Source: Channallabes apus (lineage: Eukaryota > Chordata > Actinopteri > Siluriformes > Clariidae). Taken from it: a stretch of 64,000 nt of DNA. Below the pieces are notes generated by a model, which saw only the letters and a list, made by a program, of their open reading frames with translations, was not told where the DNA came from and searched no databases. Position 1 is the first letter of the stretch. Each line of letters begins with the position of its first letter. This document shows positions 43,531-54,876 of this stretch, in pieces. The stretch lies in contig CM060105.1 in assembly GCA_030522415.1 (NCBI GenBank), forward strand, positions 12,797,206 through 12,861,205, read 5' to 3'. The position numbers and the translations under genes are program-made.

Positions 43531-44570
43531 AGACAGGAGGGAAGCTCGCCGGGTCACCTTCAGATCTCTCCCGTCATCACCAACATCTCCCGTCTCGTGG
43601 TACAGATACATCTCCAGTTTGGCCACAGACGAGTCGGAGGTACTGCGTTCATCGATTCCGGTGCCGCAGGAAATTTCATTGACTCTAATTACGACAAGCA
43701 ACTGGGGATGAAATTTGAGGCGTTATCCCAGCCGGTTCGGATCACCTCAGTCGATGGTCGCCCCCTATCATCCAGTCCCATCACCACACAAACCCAACGG
43801 GTCACCCTGATCATCAACGAGCACAAAGACTTAATCCAGTTCCACCTCACCACCATCTCGTCTCCACCCATCTTCCTCGGGCACCCGTGGTGACTCCAAC
43901 ATGACCCACTCATCTCCTGGACAAAGAATCGCATCCTTCAGTGGGGGCCGACCTGTTCCGAACTTTGCTCCCAAGCACCGGCTGGGACGTGTTCTAGGGA
44001 GTCCGAGGCCCCCGATGTCGACACCAACGCCATCCCTGCCGTCTATCGGGACCTGGCTGAAGTCTTCTGTAAGAGACGCGCCACCCACCTTCCACCACAT
44101 CGCCCTTACGATCTGGCGATTGACATTCAGCCAGGCTCCGTGCCCCCCCCGCGGCCATCTCTACTCCCTCTCTGCCACCAAGATGCAGGCGATGGAGGAG
44201 TATGTGACCAATGCTCTCCGCCAAGGCACTATCAGGCCCTCGTCATCGCCCGTCGCCGCGGGGTTCTTCTTTGTGAAGAAGAATGGTGGCGAACTTCGCC
44301 CGTGTGTCGATTATCGGGGGCTCTATAACATCACTATCAAGAATCGTCACCCGTTGCCTCTTACTAACTCTGCCCTGGACGCGCTCTCTGGCGCCACCAT
44401 TTTCACAAAGTTGGACCTTCGGAGCGTCTACAACTTGGTGCGCATCAGGGAGGGCGATGAGTGGAAGACGGCATTCATCATACCCACGGGGCACTACGAA
44501 AGTCTGGTCATCCCCTTTGGTCTCTGCAATGCCCCCGCCACCAGCATGAGGAAGACGTCACCTGGGCGGA
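43528..44570 (+). pseudogene. Ty3/gypsy protease and partial reverse transcriptase
   Basis: The aspartic-protease motif FIDSGAAGNFID lies in the open frame 43528-43893, which ends at a TGA after FLGHPW. In another frame RT follows: [53 protein letters not shown] and [12 protein letters not shown]. It then jumps straight into sequence that belongs after RNase H. The YVDD catalytic motif and all of RNase H are absent. Confidence 0.88.
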
Positions 44571-45610
44571 ACCCGCGCCTGTTCTCCCACCCACGAAGAT
44601 CATCGCACCTCTCCGTTGGGATTTGGAAACAAGGGTCCGCCAGGCACAAGCCATGGAGAACGAACCGGCAGGTGTGTCTCCTGGACGTCTCTATGTGCCA
44701 CCCGCCTTGAGGAGCGAGATCATGCAGTGGGGCCATTCCTCGCCCATCGCTGGACACCCAGGCAGCCAACGGTCCACACAGTTCATCAGGCGCGCCTTCT
44801 GGTGGCCCTCGATGGCCCGGAACATCAACGAGTTCGTCCAGGCGTGCCCAGTGTGTGCCAGGGAGAAGAACATAAACCAACCAGCTTCGGGGGAACTCCA
44901 TCCACTTCCCGTCCCTCGCCGGCCCTGGTCGCACATTGCCATCGACTTCAACACGGGCCTGCCGGATTCAGAGGGAAAGACCACCATCCTGAACATCATC
45001 GACCGTTTCTCCAAAGCCGTGCACTTGGTGGCCCTTACCGGACTCCCGTCAGCCAAAAACACAGCAGAACTGATATTAGAACACGTAGTCCGCCTGCATG
45101 GGTTCCCTAAAGACATTGTCTCGGACAGAGGGCCCCAGTTCACTGCCCGGTTCTGGAAGGCCTTCTGCCGTCTGATCCATTCCACCTGTAGTCTCTCATC
45201 TGGATACCACCCTCAGACTAATGGTCAGACGGAGCGGGCCAACCAACAACTGGAGCGCTACCTGAGATGTTTCGTCGCCGATCGCCATCGCTCCTGGGCT
45301 CGCTACCTCTTATGGGCTGAGTTATCACATAACCTCCACGTCACTTCAGCCACCAATCTCTTAGCTTTATCGGTTAGCTTTACCATTCGAGGTATGCCAC
45401 GGTTTCCAACCTCCGATGTTCGAACATCAAGAGCCGGAGGTTGACGTACCGTCCGCCCAACAGTTGGTCCGACAGTGCCGACGGCTCTGGAACCAAGCCA
45501 ACCAAGCCATTCAAAGAGCCAACACCCGTTACACCACCCAGCATCGCCATCGGCACCCTCCGGGACGGTTGTATAACGTAGGTGACAAGGTATGGCTTTC
45601 AACTTAAAAC
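44561..45610 (+). pseudogene. Ty3/gypsy integrase
   Basis: The zinc-binding HHCC domain is readable (GHSSPIAGHPGS, CPVCAREK). The DDE core follows: IDFNTGLPDS, IVSDRGPQFTARFW and GYHPQTNGQTERANQQLE supply Asp, Asp and Glu. The frame is open to 45444, then shifts (HQEPEVDVPSAQQLVRQCRR in another frame) and ends at VWLST, where the C-terminal domain is cut short. The catalytic core looks intact but is fused to a truncated RT. Confidence 0.88.
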
Positions 45611-45743
45611 CTCCACCTCCACACAGAATCCTTGGGGAACCCTTTGAATCCTTTGTCCTGGACACAGGACTTATCAGGGATTACCGTCGTCGGGTATCCT
45701 CCACCCCAGGACCATTGGGAGTCGGTCCTGGACAGGGTGGTAC

Positions 45744-46107
45744 TGTCAAACACACTTGCGCCGCGACCGGCACAAGGAGCCGGAAGTAGCCAGGTCGCAA
45801 AAGCAGGAAGCATAAAAGGAGACAAGATGGCGGTTCACGTCACTCAGTCATTGAGTTTTGCCCATGTCGGATCAGCTCGTATCGCTTCCAATTCGTGAGT
45901 ACTCACTATCTTGGGTTATCTTTCTGCCTAGAGTGTGTGTTTATAGGACACGGGTTAAATTTGTGTTTTTCCCTTGCTCCGTTGTTGTGCTTGTGTGTGC
46001 ATTTCATGTAAAATGGTTGATTGATGAGAACTGGAAATAAAAACCAGGCTGAGAGCGACACACACTCCGTAATTATCCACATTAAATCTATTCCCACTAT
46101 CCTGACA
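45744..46107 (+). repeat. Right LTR (364 bp)
   Basis: TGTCAAACACACTTGCGCC ... CTATCCTGACA. A G-rich purine stretch (GACAGGGTGGTAC) precedes it, in the place of the polypurine tract. GAAATAAAAACC near 46033 is a plausible polyadenylation signal. Confidence 0.9.
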
Positions 46108-46366
46108 GCATTTGTGTGAGATGCCGAAGGGAAATAATTATAATGTGTATTTTTTTTACTTTTTTAACACTGTCAGTATTAAAAGAGTGTTTGATGAGCT
46201 CTGCATGCTACACAATCTGGTGTTGTTATCTAGTTTGTAAGATGAGGTGGAGCTCATGAAGTTTCGTGATAGGAATTGCTGCTCATATCGGGTCTCTTCT
46301 GTTATTCTGAATCATGATCTTAACCAATTAATTTTTGTCTCATGTCCACTCTATAATGTTGTACAG

Positions 46367-46483
46367 TAAACTCAAGAGAAAAAGATCAGACCCACCAGAA
46401 CCCAGCTGTGTCTCCATGAAGAGTGATTGGTCTATAGAGGTCCCTTATAACTTTAAACGTGGAGATTCCTCATCTGTACAGAG
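46367..46483 (+). CDS. NLR N-terminal linker exon
   Basis: Acceptor GTACAG; donor GAG/GTAACA. The frame from phase 2 reads HKLKRKRSDPPEPSCVSMKS then DWSIEVPYNFKRGDSSSVQR. The SDPPEPSCVSMKSDWS and FKRGDSS wording is a hallmark of the N-terminal linker repeats of fish NLR-C genes. Length 117 bp, a multiple of 3. Only one such repeat is seen here, whereas family members often have several. Confidence 0.85.
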
Positions 46484-46585
46484 GTAACATCCCATAGTTC
46501 TCAGCATTCAAGTACAAACACATTCTCTGTTCATGGTGTAGTAATTGTGTAGTAATAAACATGGTGTAAGGATGTAACAATTGTA

Positions 46586-48067
46586 CAAACCGGATTCCAA
46601 AAAAGTTGGGACACTAAACAAATTGTGAATAAAAACTGAATGCAATGATGTGGAGATGGCAAATGTCAATATTTTATTCAGAATAGAACATAGATGACAG
46701 ATCAAAAGTTTAATCCGAGAAAATGTATCATTTTAAAGGAAAAATATGTTGATTCCAAATTTCACGGTGTCAACAAATCCCATAAAAGTTGGGACAAGTA
46801 GCAATAAGAGGCTGGAAAAAGTAAATTTGAGCATAATGAAGAGCTGGAAGAACAATTAACAGTAATTAGGTTAATTGGCAACATGATTGGGTATAAAAAG
46901 AGCTTCTCAGAGTGGCAGTGTCTCTCAGAAGCCAGGATAGGTAGAGGATCACCAATTCCTACAATGTTGCGCAGAAAGATAGTGGAGCAATATCAGAAAG
47001 GTGTTACCCAGCGAAAAATTGCAAAGACTTTGCAGTTATCATCATCAACTGTGCATAATATCATCAGAAGATTCAGAGAATCTGGAACAATCTCTGTGCG
47101 TAAGGGTCAAGGCCGTAAAACCATACTGGATGTCCGTGATCTCTGGGCCCTTAAACGACACTGCACCACAAACAGGAATGCTACTGTAAAGGAAATCACA
47201 GAATGGGTTCAGGAATACTTCCAGAAACCATTGTCACTGAACACATTCGACCGTGCCATCCGCTGTTGCCAGCTGAAACTCTACAGTGCAAAGAAGAAGC
47301 CATTTCTAAGCAAGATCCCCATGCACAGGCGTTTTCATTGGGCCAGGGATCATTTAAAATGGAGTGTGGCAAAATGGAAGACTGTTCTGTGGTCAGACGA
47401 GTCACGATTCGAAGTTCTTGTTGGAAATGTGGGACGCCATGTCATCCGGACCAAAGAGGACAAGGACAACCCAAGTTGTTATCAACGCTCAGTTCAGAAG
47501 CCTGCATCTCTGATGGTACAGTATGGGGTTGCATGAGTGCGTGTGGCATGGGCAGCTTGCATGTCTGGAAAGGCACCATCAATGCAGAAAAATATATTCA
47601 GGTTCTAGAACAACATATGCTCCCATCCAGACGTCATCTCTTTCAGGGAAGACCCTGCATTTTTCAACAAGATAATGCCAGACCACATTCTGCATTAATC
47701 ACAACATCATGGCTGCGTAGGAGAAGGATCTGGGTACTGAAATAGCCAGTCTGCAGTCCAGATCTTTCCCCTATAGAGAACATTTGGTGCATCATAAAGA
47801 GGAAGGTGCGACAAAGAAGGCCCAAGACGATTGAACAGTTAGGGGCCTGTATTAGACAAGAATGGGGGAGCATTCCTATTTATAAACTAGACATTTTGAT
47901 TCACCATATTTTTCCCTTAAAATTATACATTTTCTCAGTTTAAACTTTTGATCTGTCATCTATGTTCTATTCTGAATAAAATATTGACATTTGCCATCTC
48001 CACATCATTGCATTCAGTTTTTATTCACAATTTGTTTAGTGTCCCAACTTTTTTGGAATCCAGTTTG
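46586..48067 (+). mobile_element. Tc1-like transposon (1482 bp), inactive, in NLR intron 2
   Basis: Ends CAAACCGGATTCCAAAAAAG and CTTTTTTGGAATCCAGTTTG, flanked by TA (46584-46585, 48068-48069). The terminal repeats extend to AACTTTTGATCTGTCATC on both sides. The transposase inside is broken. Same strand as the NLR gene. Confidence 0.92.
46883..47915 (+). pseudogene. Tc1-like transposase with frameshift, stop and C-terminal loss
   Basis: The N-terminal HTH is readable (GVTQRKIAKTLQLSSSTVHN, RRFRESG, GQGRKTILDVRD). The first catalytic Asp is in LWSDESRF, then a frameshift near 47510 leads to WGCMSACGMGSLHVWKG. The second Asp is in FQQDNARPHSA, a TAG follows WVLK at 47743-47745, and the Glu is in SPDLSPIENIWCIIKRK. 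The usual C terminus (SMPRR region) is missing after RQEWGSIPIYKLD. Confidence 0.9.
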
Positions 48068-48069
48068 TA

Positions 48070-49089
48070 AAACTCTGGACTGATGCTGATATTAAATTAT
48101 AATGTGCTTGATGGCTAATACTGATGGTTGTTTGTTTGGTTACAGCTCTTGTGTATTTGATACAGAATACATTCTCGTGTGCACAATATAACAATCAGAA
48201 GCTTATTATAGTGACTATAAGGAAATGCCAACTAACGCCAAGAGGTGGCGGGCCTTCTTGTTAGTGTAAATTAAACTTGAATGTGTAGAGAAGAAGAGTG
48301 CTACGATGTTACTCCATAATGAGCATGTAAGGAATGATTATTGTATTCTGTGTTCCAGTCATGTATGACAGAGTGAATGTAGACTTGTGGATCTTGGATT
48401 AATGTGAATAATGTTTAAATTTTGTCAGAGTAAAGGTACAGTGTGGAAATCCATATGCAAATCAGTTATTGTCTCTCAATGCTAATCGGCTATACTGGGG
48501 CTATTGCTAATATTACTAATAATTACAATGTCCCAGCAAAGGGGGTTGTACATGAGTAACCCAGTGTAAGGATCTTCCATATGACAGAAACTTCAAAGAA
48601 CTTGTGTAAGTTGCTTTGGATAAGAACGTCTCAAAAACTCCTAACAGGAAATGAAAATGTTATATTAGGTGGTATTATAGTATTATAATGTCAGCTATAG
48701 GATTTTTCCCTAAGTTGCAACTGGATCAGCTACTGTTGTCCCAGTCAGACCACGATTAACCAGCACAAAACTGATGCGACACAACAGAAAAACTTTGACC
48801 TCTGCCAGAGATGAATCTTAACTTATTCCCCGGGGTCAATATCAGCCGATTGCAGTCAACAACATAAATATCAGCCGATACAAATGTACAGCCAATTAAT
48901 CAATGCATCCTTAATATCCTGTAATATTTAACCATATTACATTTTATGTAACAACTAGAAAGGAATAATAAAAAAAATCTTCAAATAAAACAGGGACAGT
49001 TTTTTTTTCTCCAGTTCTACAATATTTTTGTCATGTTGTGTTTACCATTGTGTTTTCTATAATCTTTAATAATGTTTGTTTGTTCCCAG
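48070..49089. other. NLR intron 2, remainder: no gene
   Basis: AT-rich. CTGATGCGACACAACAGAAAAAC near 48770 resembles CTGATGTGACGCAACAGAAAAAC near 41561, an intron-to-intron repeat. No exon recognised. Confidence 0.5.
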
Positions 49090-49146
49090 ATGTGATCCAC
49101 AGGTGACAGGAGACAGAAACAAAAAGATCATTATTACACATGCAGG
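49090..49146 (+). CDS. NLR small exon before FISNA
   Basis: Acceptor TTCCCAG; donor GCAGG/GTAAGA. 57 bp, phase 2 to phase 2, reading RCDPQVTGDRNKKIIITHAG. Similar short linkers precede the NACHT exon in fish NLRs. It is supported mainly by splice signals and frame. Confidence 0.72.
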
Positions 49147-49363
49147 GTAAGATCAACACTAAATACATCACACACTGGTGTTAAAAACCTCTCTGGTGTT
49201 ATTTCATACAGAGTGATTAGATAATAGCAAACATACAGGAGATATACAGAGTGACAAAACCATAAAGAACCATACCATTTTCTGTGGTAACCACTCAGAA
49301 AATGTGATCATTAATCATTAACCCCCATGTCTCACCAAGTCTTCCTACTTCACCCTGTCACAG

Positions 49364-51133
49364 ACATGACTTGGAATCTGCTGCTGTAAATGAATTCCAG
49401 AAGAAGTTCCGATTAAATCTGATGAAGAAGTTTGAGTGTGTAAATGGAGTGATAATAAATCAGGAAAACCGAACACTTCTGAATGAGATCTACACAGAGG
49501 TCTACATCACAGAGGGAGACAGTGGAGACGTCAATAAAGAACATGAGTTGAGACAGATCGAGGCAGCATCCAGGAGAACAACAACAGAGGAAACACCAAT
49601 CACATGCAATGACATCTTTAAGCCCTTATCTGATCAAGACAAACCCATCAGAACTGTGCTGACAAAGGGAGTCGCTGGCATTGGAAAAACAGTCTCTGTG
49701 CAGAAGTTCATTCTGGACTGGGCTGAAGGGAAAGCAAATCAGGGCGTCCCCCACATATTTCCACTTCCTTTCAGAGAGCTGAATCTGATGAAGGACCAGA
49801 AACTGAGTCTGATGGAGCTCCTTCACGTATGTTTTAAGGAAACAAAAGAAACAGAAATGTCCAGATTGGAAAAGGTTCTGTTCATTTTTGATGGATTGGA
49901 TGAGTGTCGTTTTCCTCTGGATTTCCAGAACACAGTGAGAGTGTGTGATGTAACTGAATCAGCCTCATCAGTGCCTGTGCTGCTGATAAACCTGATCAAA
50001 GGCAATCTGCTTCCCTTTGCTCTCATCTGGATCACCTCCCGACCAGCAGCAGCTGATCAAATCCCCTCCGAGTGTGTCGATCGAGTCACAGAGGTACGAG
50101 GGTTCAATGACCCACAGAAGGAGCAGTACTTCAGGAAGAGGATCAGTGATCAGAGCCTGGCCAATAACATCATCACACACCTGAAGTCATTAAGAAGCCT
50201 CTACATCATGTGTCACATCCCAGTCTTCTGCTGGATCTCAGCCGCTGTTCTAGAGAGAATGTTGGGTGAAGCAGAGAGTGGAGAGATCCCCAAGACTCTG
50301 ACGCAAATGTACACACACTTCCTAAGCATTCAGATTAACATCATAAGAGAAAAGTACTCAAAGAAGCAGGAGAGTGATGAAGAAATGATTCTCAACCTGG
50401 GACGACTGGCTTTTCAGCAGCTGGAGAAACACAACCTGATCTTCTATGATAAAGACCTGAGAGAGTGTGGCATTGATGTGAGAGAAGCAGCAGTTTACTC
50501 AGGTGTGTGTACGCAGATCTTCAGAGAAGAGTTTGGGCTTCACCAGAGTAAAGTGTACTGCTTTGTTCATCTGAGTATTCAGGAGCATCTCGCAGCTCTG
50601 TATGTGCACCTGACATCCATGAGGGAAAAGAGAAATGTTCTTGAACAGAGTCAGTCCTTTAAGACAATCTCAGATGTCCAAATTAGTGCTGTAGATCAAG
50701 CCTTATACAGTAAGACTGGACATCTGGATCTTTTCCTCCGCTTTCTTCTGGGTCTCTCACTGGAGTCCAATCAGATACTCTTACTAGACTTAGTAACACA
50801 GACAGGAAGTAGCTCACAGAGCAAAGAGGAAACAGCTCTGTACATTAAGAAGAAGATCAGTGAAGATCTTCCTTCAGAGAAATCCATCAATCTCTTCCAT
50901 TGTCTGAATGAATTGGGTGATGATTCTCTAGTGGAGGAAATCCAACACTACCTGAAATCTGGAAAACAAAGTGAACTCTCTCCTTCACAGTGGTCTGCTC
51001 TAGTGTTTGTGTTACTGACATCAGCAGAGGAGCTGCAGGAATTTGACCTGAATAAATATTTCAGTCCAGAGAAGTTAACAGAAGATGTTCTTGTGAGGGT
51101 GATCGCTGTGATTGCAGCATCCAGAAAAGCAAT
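49364..51133 (+). CDS. NLR FISNA-NACHT exon
   Basis: 1770 bp, 590 codons, open. The FISNA segment is about residues 5-85 ([36 protein letters not shown]). NACHT follows: Walker A GVAGIGKT (about residue 105), a [10 protein letters not shown] segment, Walker [12 protein letters not shown] (about residue 170), sensor [12 protein letters not shown], then [20 protein letters not shown]2/winged-helix parts follow ([30 protein letters not shown]). These give ATP-dependent oligomerisation in the family. All key nucleotide-binding residues are present and there is no frameshift. It ends AT before GTAAGT. The first in-frame ATG (49371) is internal, so translation should start in the upstream exon. Confidence 0.95.
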
Positions 51134-51285
51134 GTAAGTAAATCTGTATAAATCTGCTCAACTGTAGAAAGAGAGAAACTGAAAACACTTTGATAAATAT
51201 GTACTTTAACATGTTTTAAGCTTCAGGTGATACAGAGTGGTGTTAATGTGAACAAATGAATGAGACTGAAGGGCAGATATCAAGG

Positions 51286-52195
51286 CTGAATCCCAATTAA
51301 ATTTTCTATCCCTTCCCCTACCCCTCGCCCCTTCCCCTTGTCCCTTGAAACGAAGTGGAAAGGGGAAGGGTTTAAATATTTCCCCTAAGAAATGGGACAC
51401 CACTACAACACTGTTATACGTCATCATACGTAGTCGCTAGTTCCTAATGTTACGTCAGAGGACATGCACCGATGTTTATCACACATTCCAATAAGAGAGA
51501 GATTACTCACACCCAAAGTTTTTTTGCGCCGTATTTCGATTTTTAAAAAAGTTGCTCATTTTCACCACGAACACGGATGAGACTTCGGGTTTCCTCAGCC
51601 GTCTCTATACAGAATATAAATTACAAAACTGTGGTCACGTTGCAATAAGCAAGAATAGTGTAAGCACCGTTCATTTACATGTACACATATGGCCGTAAGC
51701 AAAACAAACAATGCGTTATCAGATGCTCGGCAAACTGCCTGCTGAACGTTCATATTTGTTTGTAGCATGCAGTAAAGTGTATGTGACATAAAAATATATA
51801 TTTGTAATATCGTGTATTCTGTGCTATCCGCTAGCAAACTTTAGCGATTTTTTTGCAAACGTTTCTTTACAGAACATCACCATAAACACAAACACAAGAC
51901 TAAAGGCAATATACATATAATGTAAACTTGTCATAAAAATCTTTATTAATGGCAAAAATTACTTAACATTTATGGGTCTGCTTGCACGAGTGAGCAGCCA
52001 TGTTGAAATTTTCGCTTAGCCCTTCGTTTAAATTGAGGTCCTGAAAAATCTTCGTTTGGAGGGCTATCTGACCCTTCCCCTTCCCCCTACCCCTCCAACC
52101 AAAAGAGAAATGAGACACCCCTACCCTTTCACGTGAACGCGCCAAACGGAGGGGTAGGGCTATGTGTAGGGGTAAGGGGTAGAAATGGGATTCAG
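51286..52195. mobile_element. 910-bp TIR element (CTGAATCCCAATT ends)
   Basis: The left end CTGAATCCCAATTAAATTTT, then ATCCCTTCCCCTACCCC, mirrors the right end GGGGTAAGGGGTAGAAATGG plus GATTCAG. A second internal pair (AAGGGGAAGGG and CCCTTCCCCTTCCCCC) lies further in. Non-coding. The right edge abuts DIRS sequence directly, with no recognisable target duplication. Confidence 0.65.
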
Positions 52196-52660
52196 GAAGA
52201 GTTCATAGAATTACGCCGGGCTACTGATCTGTCCCTGCGTGCGACGAAACAGACAGCCCGTGCTATTGGCCGTTCTATGGCCTCCCTGGTGTCTGCAGAG
52301 AGGCACCTCTGGCTAAATCTAACTGGCATTAAGGACAAAGATCGAGCATTCCTTCTCGATGCTCCCATCTCACCCTCAGGCCTATTTGGCGAAGCAGTTA
52401 ATACTTCTTCGCCACCAGATTTAGAGAGGCTAAGCTTTATGAACAAGCTTTTGGGAAATTTCTCCCACGCCGTGCCCAGGTGTCGAGGCCATCGGCCACC
52501 CAACCTCGACCTCATCTGAATCTCGCTAGACGAGAAGCGCAGAAGGAAAGCGTCAGTAGCCGCGCAACCCCCCGTAAGCCCTGGGGTACGGCTCGGCACC
52601 CCCCTGAGGCTGCCACCAAGGGAATAGATCGCTCTATTTTCTTTACGAAGAAGCGTTCCT
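52196..52660 (+). pseudogene. DIRS gag C-terminal fragment (copy 1)
   Basis: It reads EEFIELRRATDLSLRATKQT, then ARAIGRSMASLVSAERHLWL and DAPISPSGLFGEAVNT. Matches the gag of copy 2 at 60600-60830 (LLATDLSLRATK-type wording there in another frame). The N-terminal part is absent because the element starts here. It breaks after about 52519. Confidence 0.75.
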
Positions 52661-52666
52661 GAGAGT

Positions 52667-54876
52667 ATGCCGCTCCGGGCACCCCCGGGAGATCGATGTT
52701 CAGTTTCCGCCACCTTTGGTGTTTCGGACATCATCGGTCTCCAACCGATGATGTTAGATGAGGTTAGTCCTGCCATATTCCAGGACACCGAACTACTAAC
52801 ACCCCCCAGCCCAGTAGAAGTACTTGCACCCCTTTCAGAGAAGCTGGCAGCGTGGAAGCTACTGCCAGGCATATCCCCCTGGGTTTTAAAGACTGTAGAG
52901 AAAGGATACAGGATCCAGTTTGCATATCGCCCTCCGCGTTTCAACGGCGTGGTCTCCACTTCCGTGATACCGGAAAGGGCGCATTTTCTGAGTTCCGAAC
53001 TCCAGAAACTACTGCAGAAGGGAGCCATAGAACAGGTTCCTCCTCCAGATATGGAGTCAGACTACTACAGTCGGTACTTCCTGGACCCCAAGAAGGACGG
53101 GGGTCTGTGTCCAATTCTGGATCTTCGCGGTTTGAACCGCTATCTCAAAAAATGCAACTTCAAAATGTTGACCATAAAAACTATTCTCTCACAAATCCAA
53201 CCACAGGATTGGTTTGTGACAGTAGATTGAAAGGACGCATATTTCCACATAGAAATTTTGCCACAGCACAGGAAGTTCCTGAGGTTCGCTTTTGGGGGAA
53301 AAGCCTACCAATTTCGGGTTCTTCCATTCGGTCTAGCCCTATCACCCCACACATACACGAAATGCATGGATACAGTTCTGGTGCCCTTGAGACTCCAGGG
53401 CATCTGCATTCTGAATTACATAGATGACTGGCTAGTCCTGGCCCAGTCTCAGCAGCTAGCACTTCGACACCGGTATGTCGTCCTAGCTCATCTTCATTCG
53501 CTGGGATTGAGACTCAACGCCACGAAAAGCGTTCTCTTTCCGGCGCAGGTGACAACCTACTTGGGCGTCAGGTGGAATTCGATCGCTATGCAGGCACATC
53601 TGTCTCCTGCTCGCGTCGAATCCATAAACAACGCTCTGAAGGAAATCAGGCTGGACCAAGAAGTGACTGTACATCACTTACAAAAATGTTTAGGCCTCAT
53701 GGCAGCTGCATCCATGGTGATACCTTTGGGTCTCCTGCACATGAGAGCTTTTCAGCTGTGGTTAAGAGCCAGGGAAGTTCACATGAGAACAAATCCACGA
53801 AGGCGGATAAGGGTTACGCGCAAAGGACTTCGTACCCTTTCTATGTGGTTCAGACCCTTGTTTCTCACCTTGGGTCCCATTCTAGGTCCGTCTTGTCATC
53901 GCAAAATGCTAACGACAGAGGCTTCCTTTACCGGCTGGGGCGCGGTCTTGGATGGCTGTCCAGCCCAAGGGATCTGGAGAGGCCACCTTTTCGCATGGCA
54001 CATCAATTGCCTCGAAATGATGGCTCTATTTTTAGCTCTACAGCATTTCCTCCAGCAGCTGAGAGGCTACCATGTCCTAGTGCGGGTGGACAGCACATAG
54101 GTAGTTTCCTACATAAATCGCCAGGGCGGTCTGCGTTCGTGACACTTGAACCAGCTAGCACATCAGGTTCTGCTCTGGGCTCAGGACAAGTTCCTGTCCC
54201 TCAGGGCGATTCACATTCCAGGATACAGGAATGTGGGAGCAGACTTTCTGTCCAGACAAGCTGTGAATCACGGGGAATGGAAACTCCACCCCGAAGTAGT
54301 CACTCAAATCTGGGAGACATTCTCTACAGCAGAGGTGGACCTCTTTGCCTCCCAGGAGACTGCACAATGTCACCTCTACTACTCTCTGACTCATCCAGCT
54401 CCCCTGGGTCTGGACGCGATGGCCCATACATGGCCCAATTTACGCCTCTATGCGTACCCTTCGGTAGCTCTGCTCCCGGGAGTCCTGGCGAGGGTCCGTC
54501 AACATGGTTTGCACCTCTTATTGATAGCGCCCCGTTGGCCGGCCCAAGTATGGTTCTCAGAGATAATATCGCTCCTTGACGGCTCACCTTGACCCAATTG
54601 GCCCCTTGGCCCAATTTACACCTCTATGCGTACCCTCCGGTAGCTCTGCTCCCGGGAGTCCTGGCGAGGGTCCGTCAACATGGTTTGCGCCTCTTATTGA
54701 TAGCACCCCGTTGGCCGGCCCAAGTATGGTTCTCAGAGATAATATCGCTCCTTGACGGCTCACCTTGGATGATTCCAGTGAGGAGGGATCTTCTATCTCA
54801 GGCGCAGGGGACAATATTTCATCCCCGGCCCGAGCTCTGGAACCTTCACGCTTGGCCCCTGAACGGGACCAATTGA
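52667..54876 (+). pseudogene. DIRS reverse transcriptase-RNase H (copy 1), with stops and an internal duplication
   Basis: RT blocks in order: SELQKLLQKGAIEQVPP, RYFLDPKKDGGLCPILDLRG, LNRYLKKCNFKMLT, an in-frame TGA at 53228-53230 within VD*KDAYFHIEI, FGGKAYQFRVLPFGLALSPHT, and the catalytic YIDD at 53417-53428. RNase H follows: TTEASFTGWGAVLDGC, INCLEMMALFLAL and VRVDST, then a TAG where Thr is expected, then VVSYINRQGG. DFLSRQ marks the end of RNase H. A 161-bp tandem duplication (54431-54591, 54607-54767) disrupts the C-terminal region. Catalytic residues are kept, but the stops make it non-coding as it stands. Confidence 0.88.
54431..54767. repeat. 161-bp direct duplication, period 176
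   Basis: 54431-54591 and 54607-54767 match except at about four positions (for example TTTACGCC versus TTTACACC, ACCCTTCGG versus ACCCTCCGG). The linker is ACCCAATTGGCCCCT. It lies inside the DIRS RT-RNase H C-terminal region. Confidence 0.93.

Larger units (their letters stand above)
42076..46107 (+). mobile_element. Ty3/gypsy LTR retrotransposon, decayed
   Basis: Order LTR - gag - protease - RT - integrase - LTR on the plus strand. The right LTR is complete (45744-46107). The left one (from 42076) matches it only to about 42332, so its 3' end, and with it the primer-binding site, is replaced or deleted. The coding region is broken by stops and frameshifts, and the RT catalytic core plus RNase H are deleted. 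No target duplication recognised. It sits in NLR intron 1 in the gene's own orientation, so its LTR polyadenylation signal could truncate the transcript. Confidence 0.93.

Noticed and set aside
52192..53028. 278-codon minus-strand open frame
   Set aside because: Antisense shadow of the DIRS gag/RT region, whose plus-strand motifs are unmistakable.
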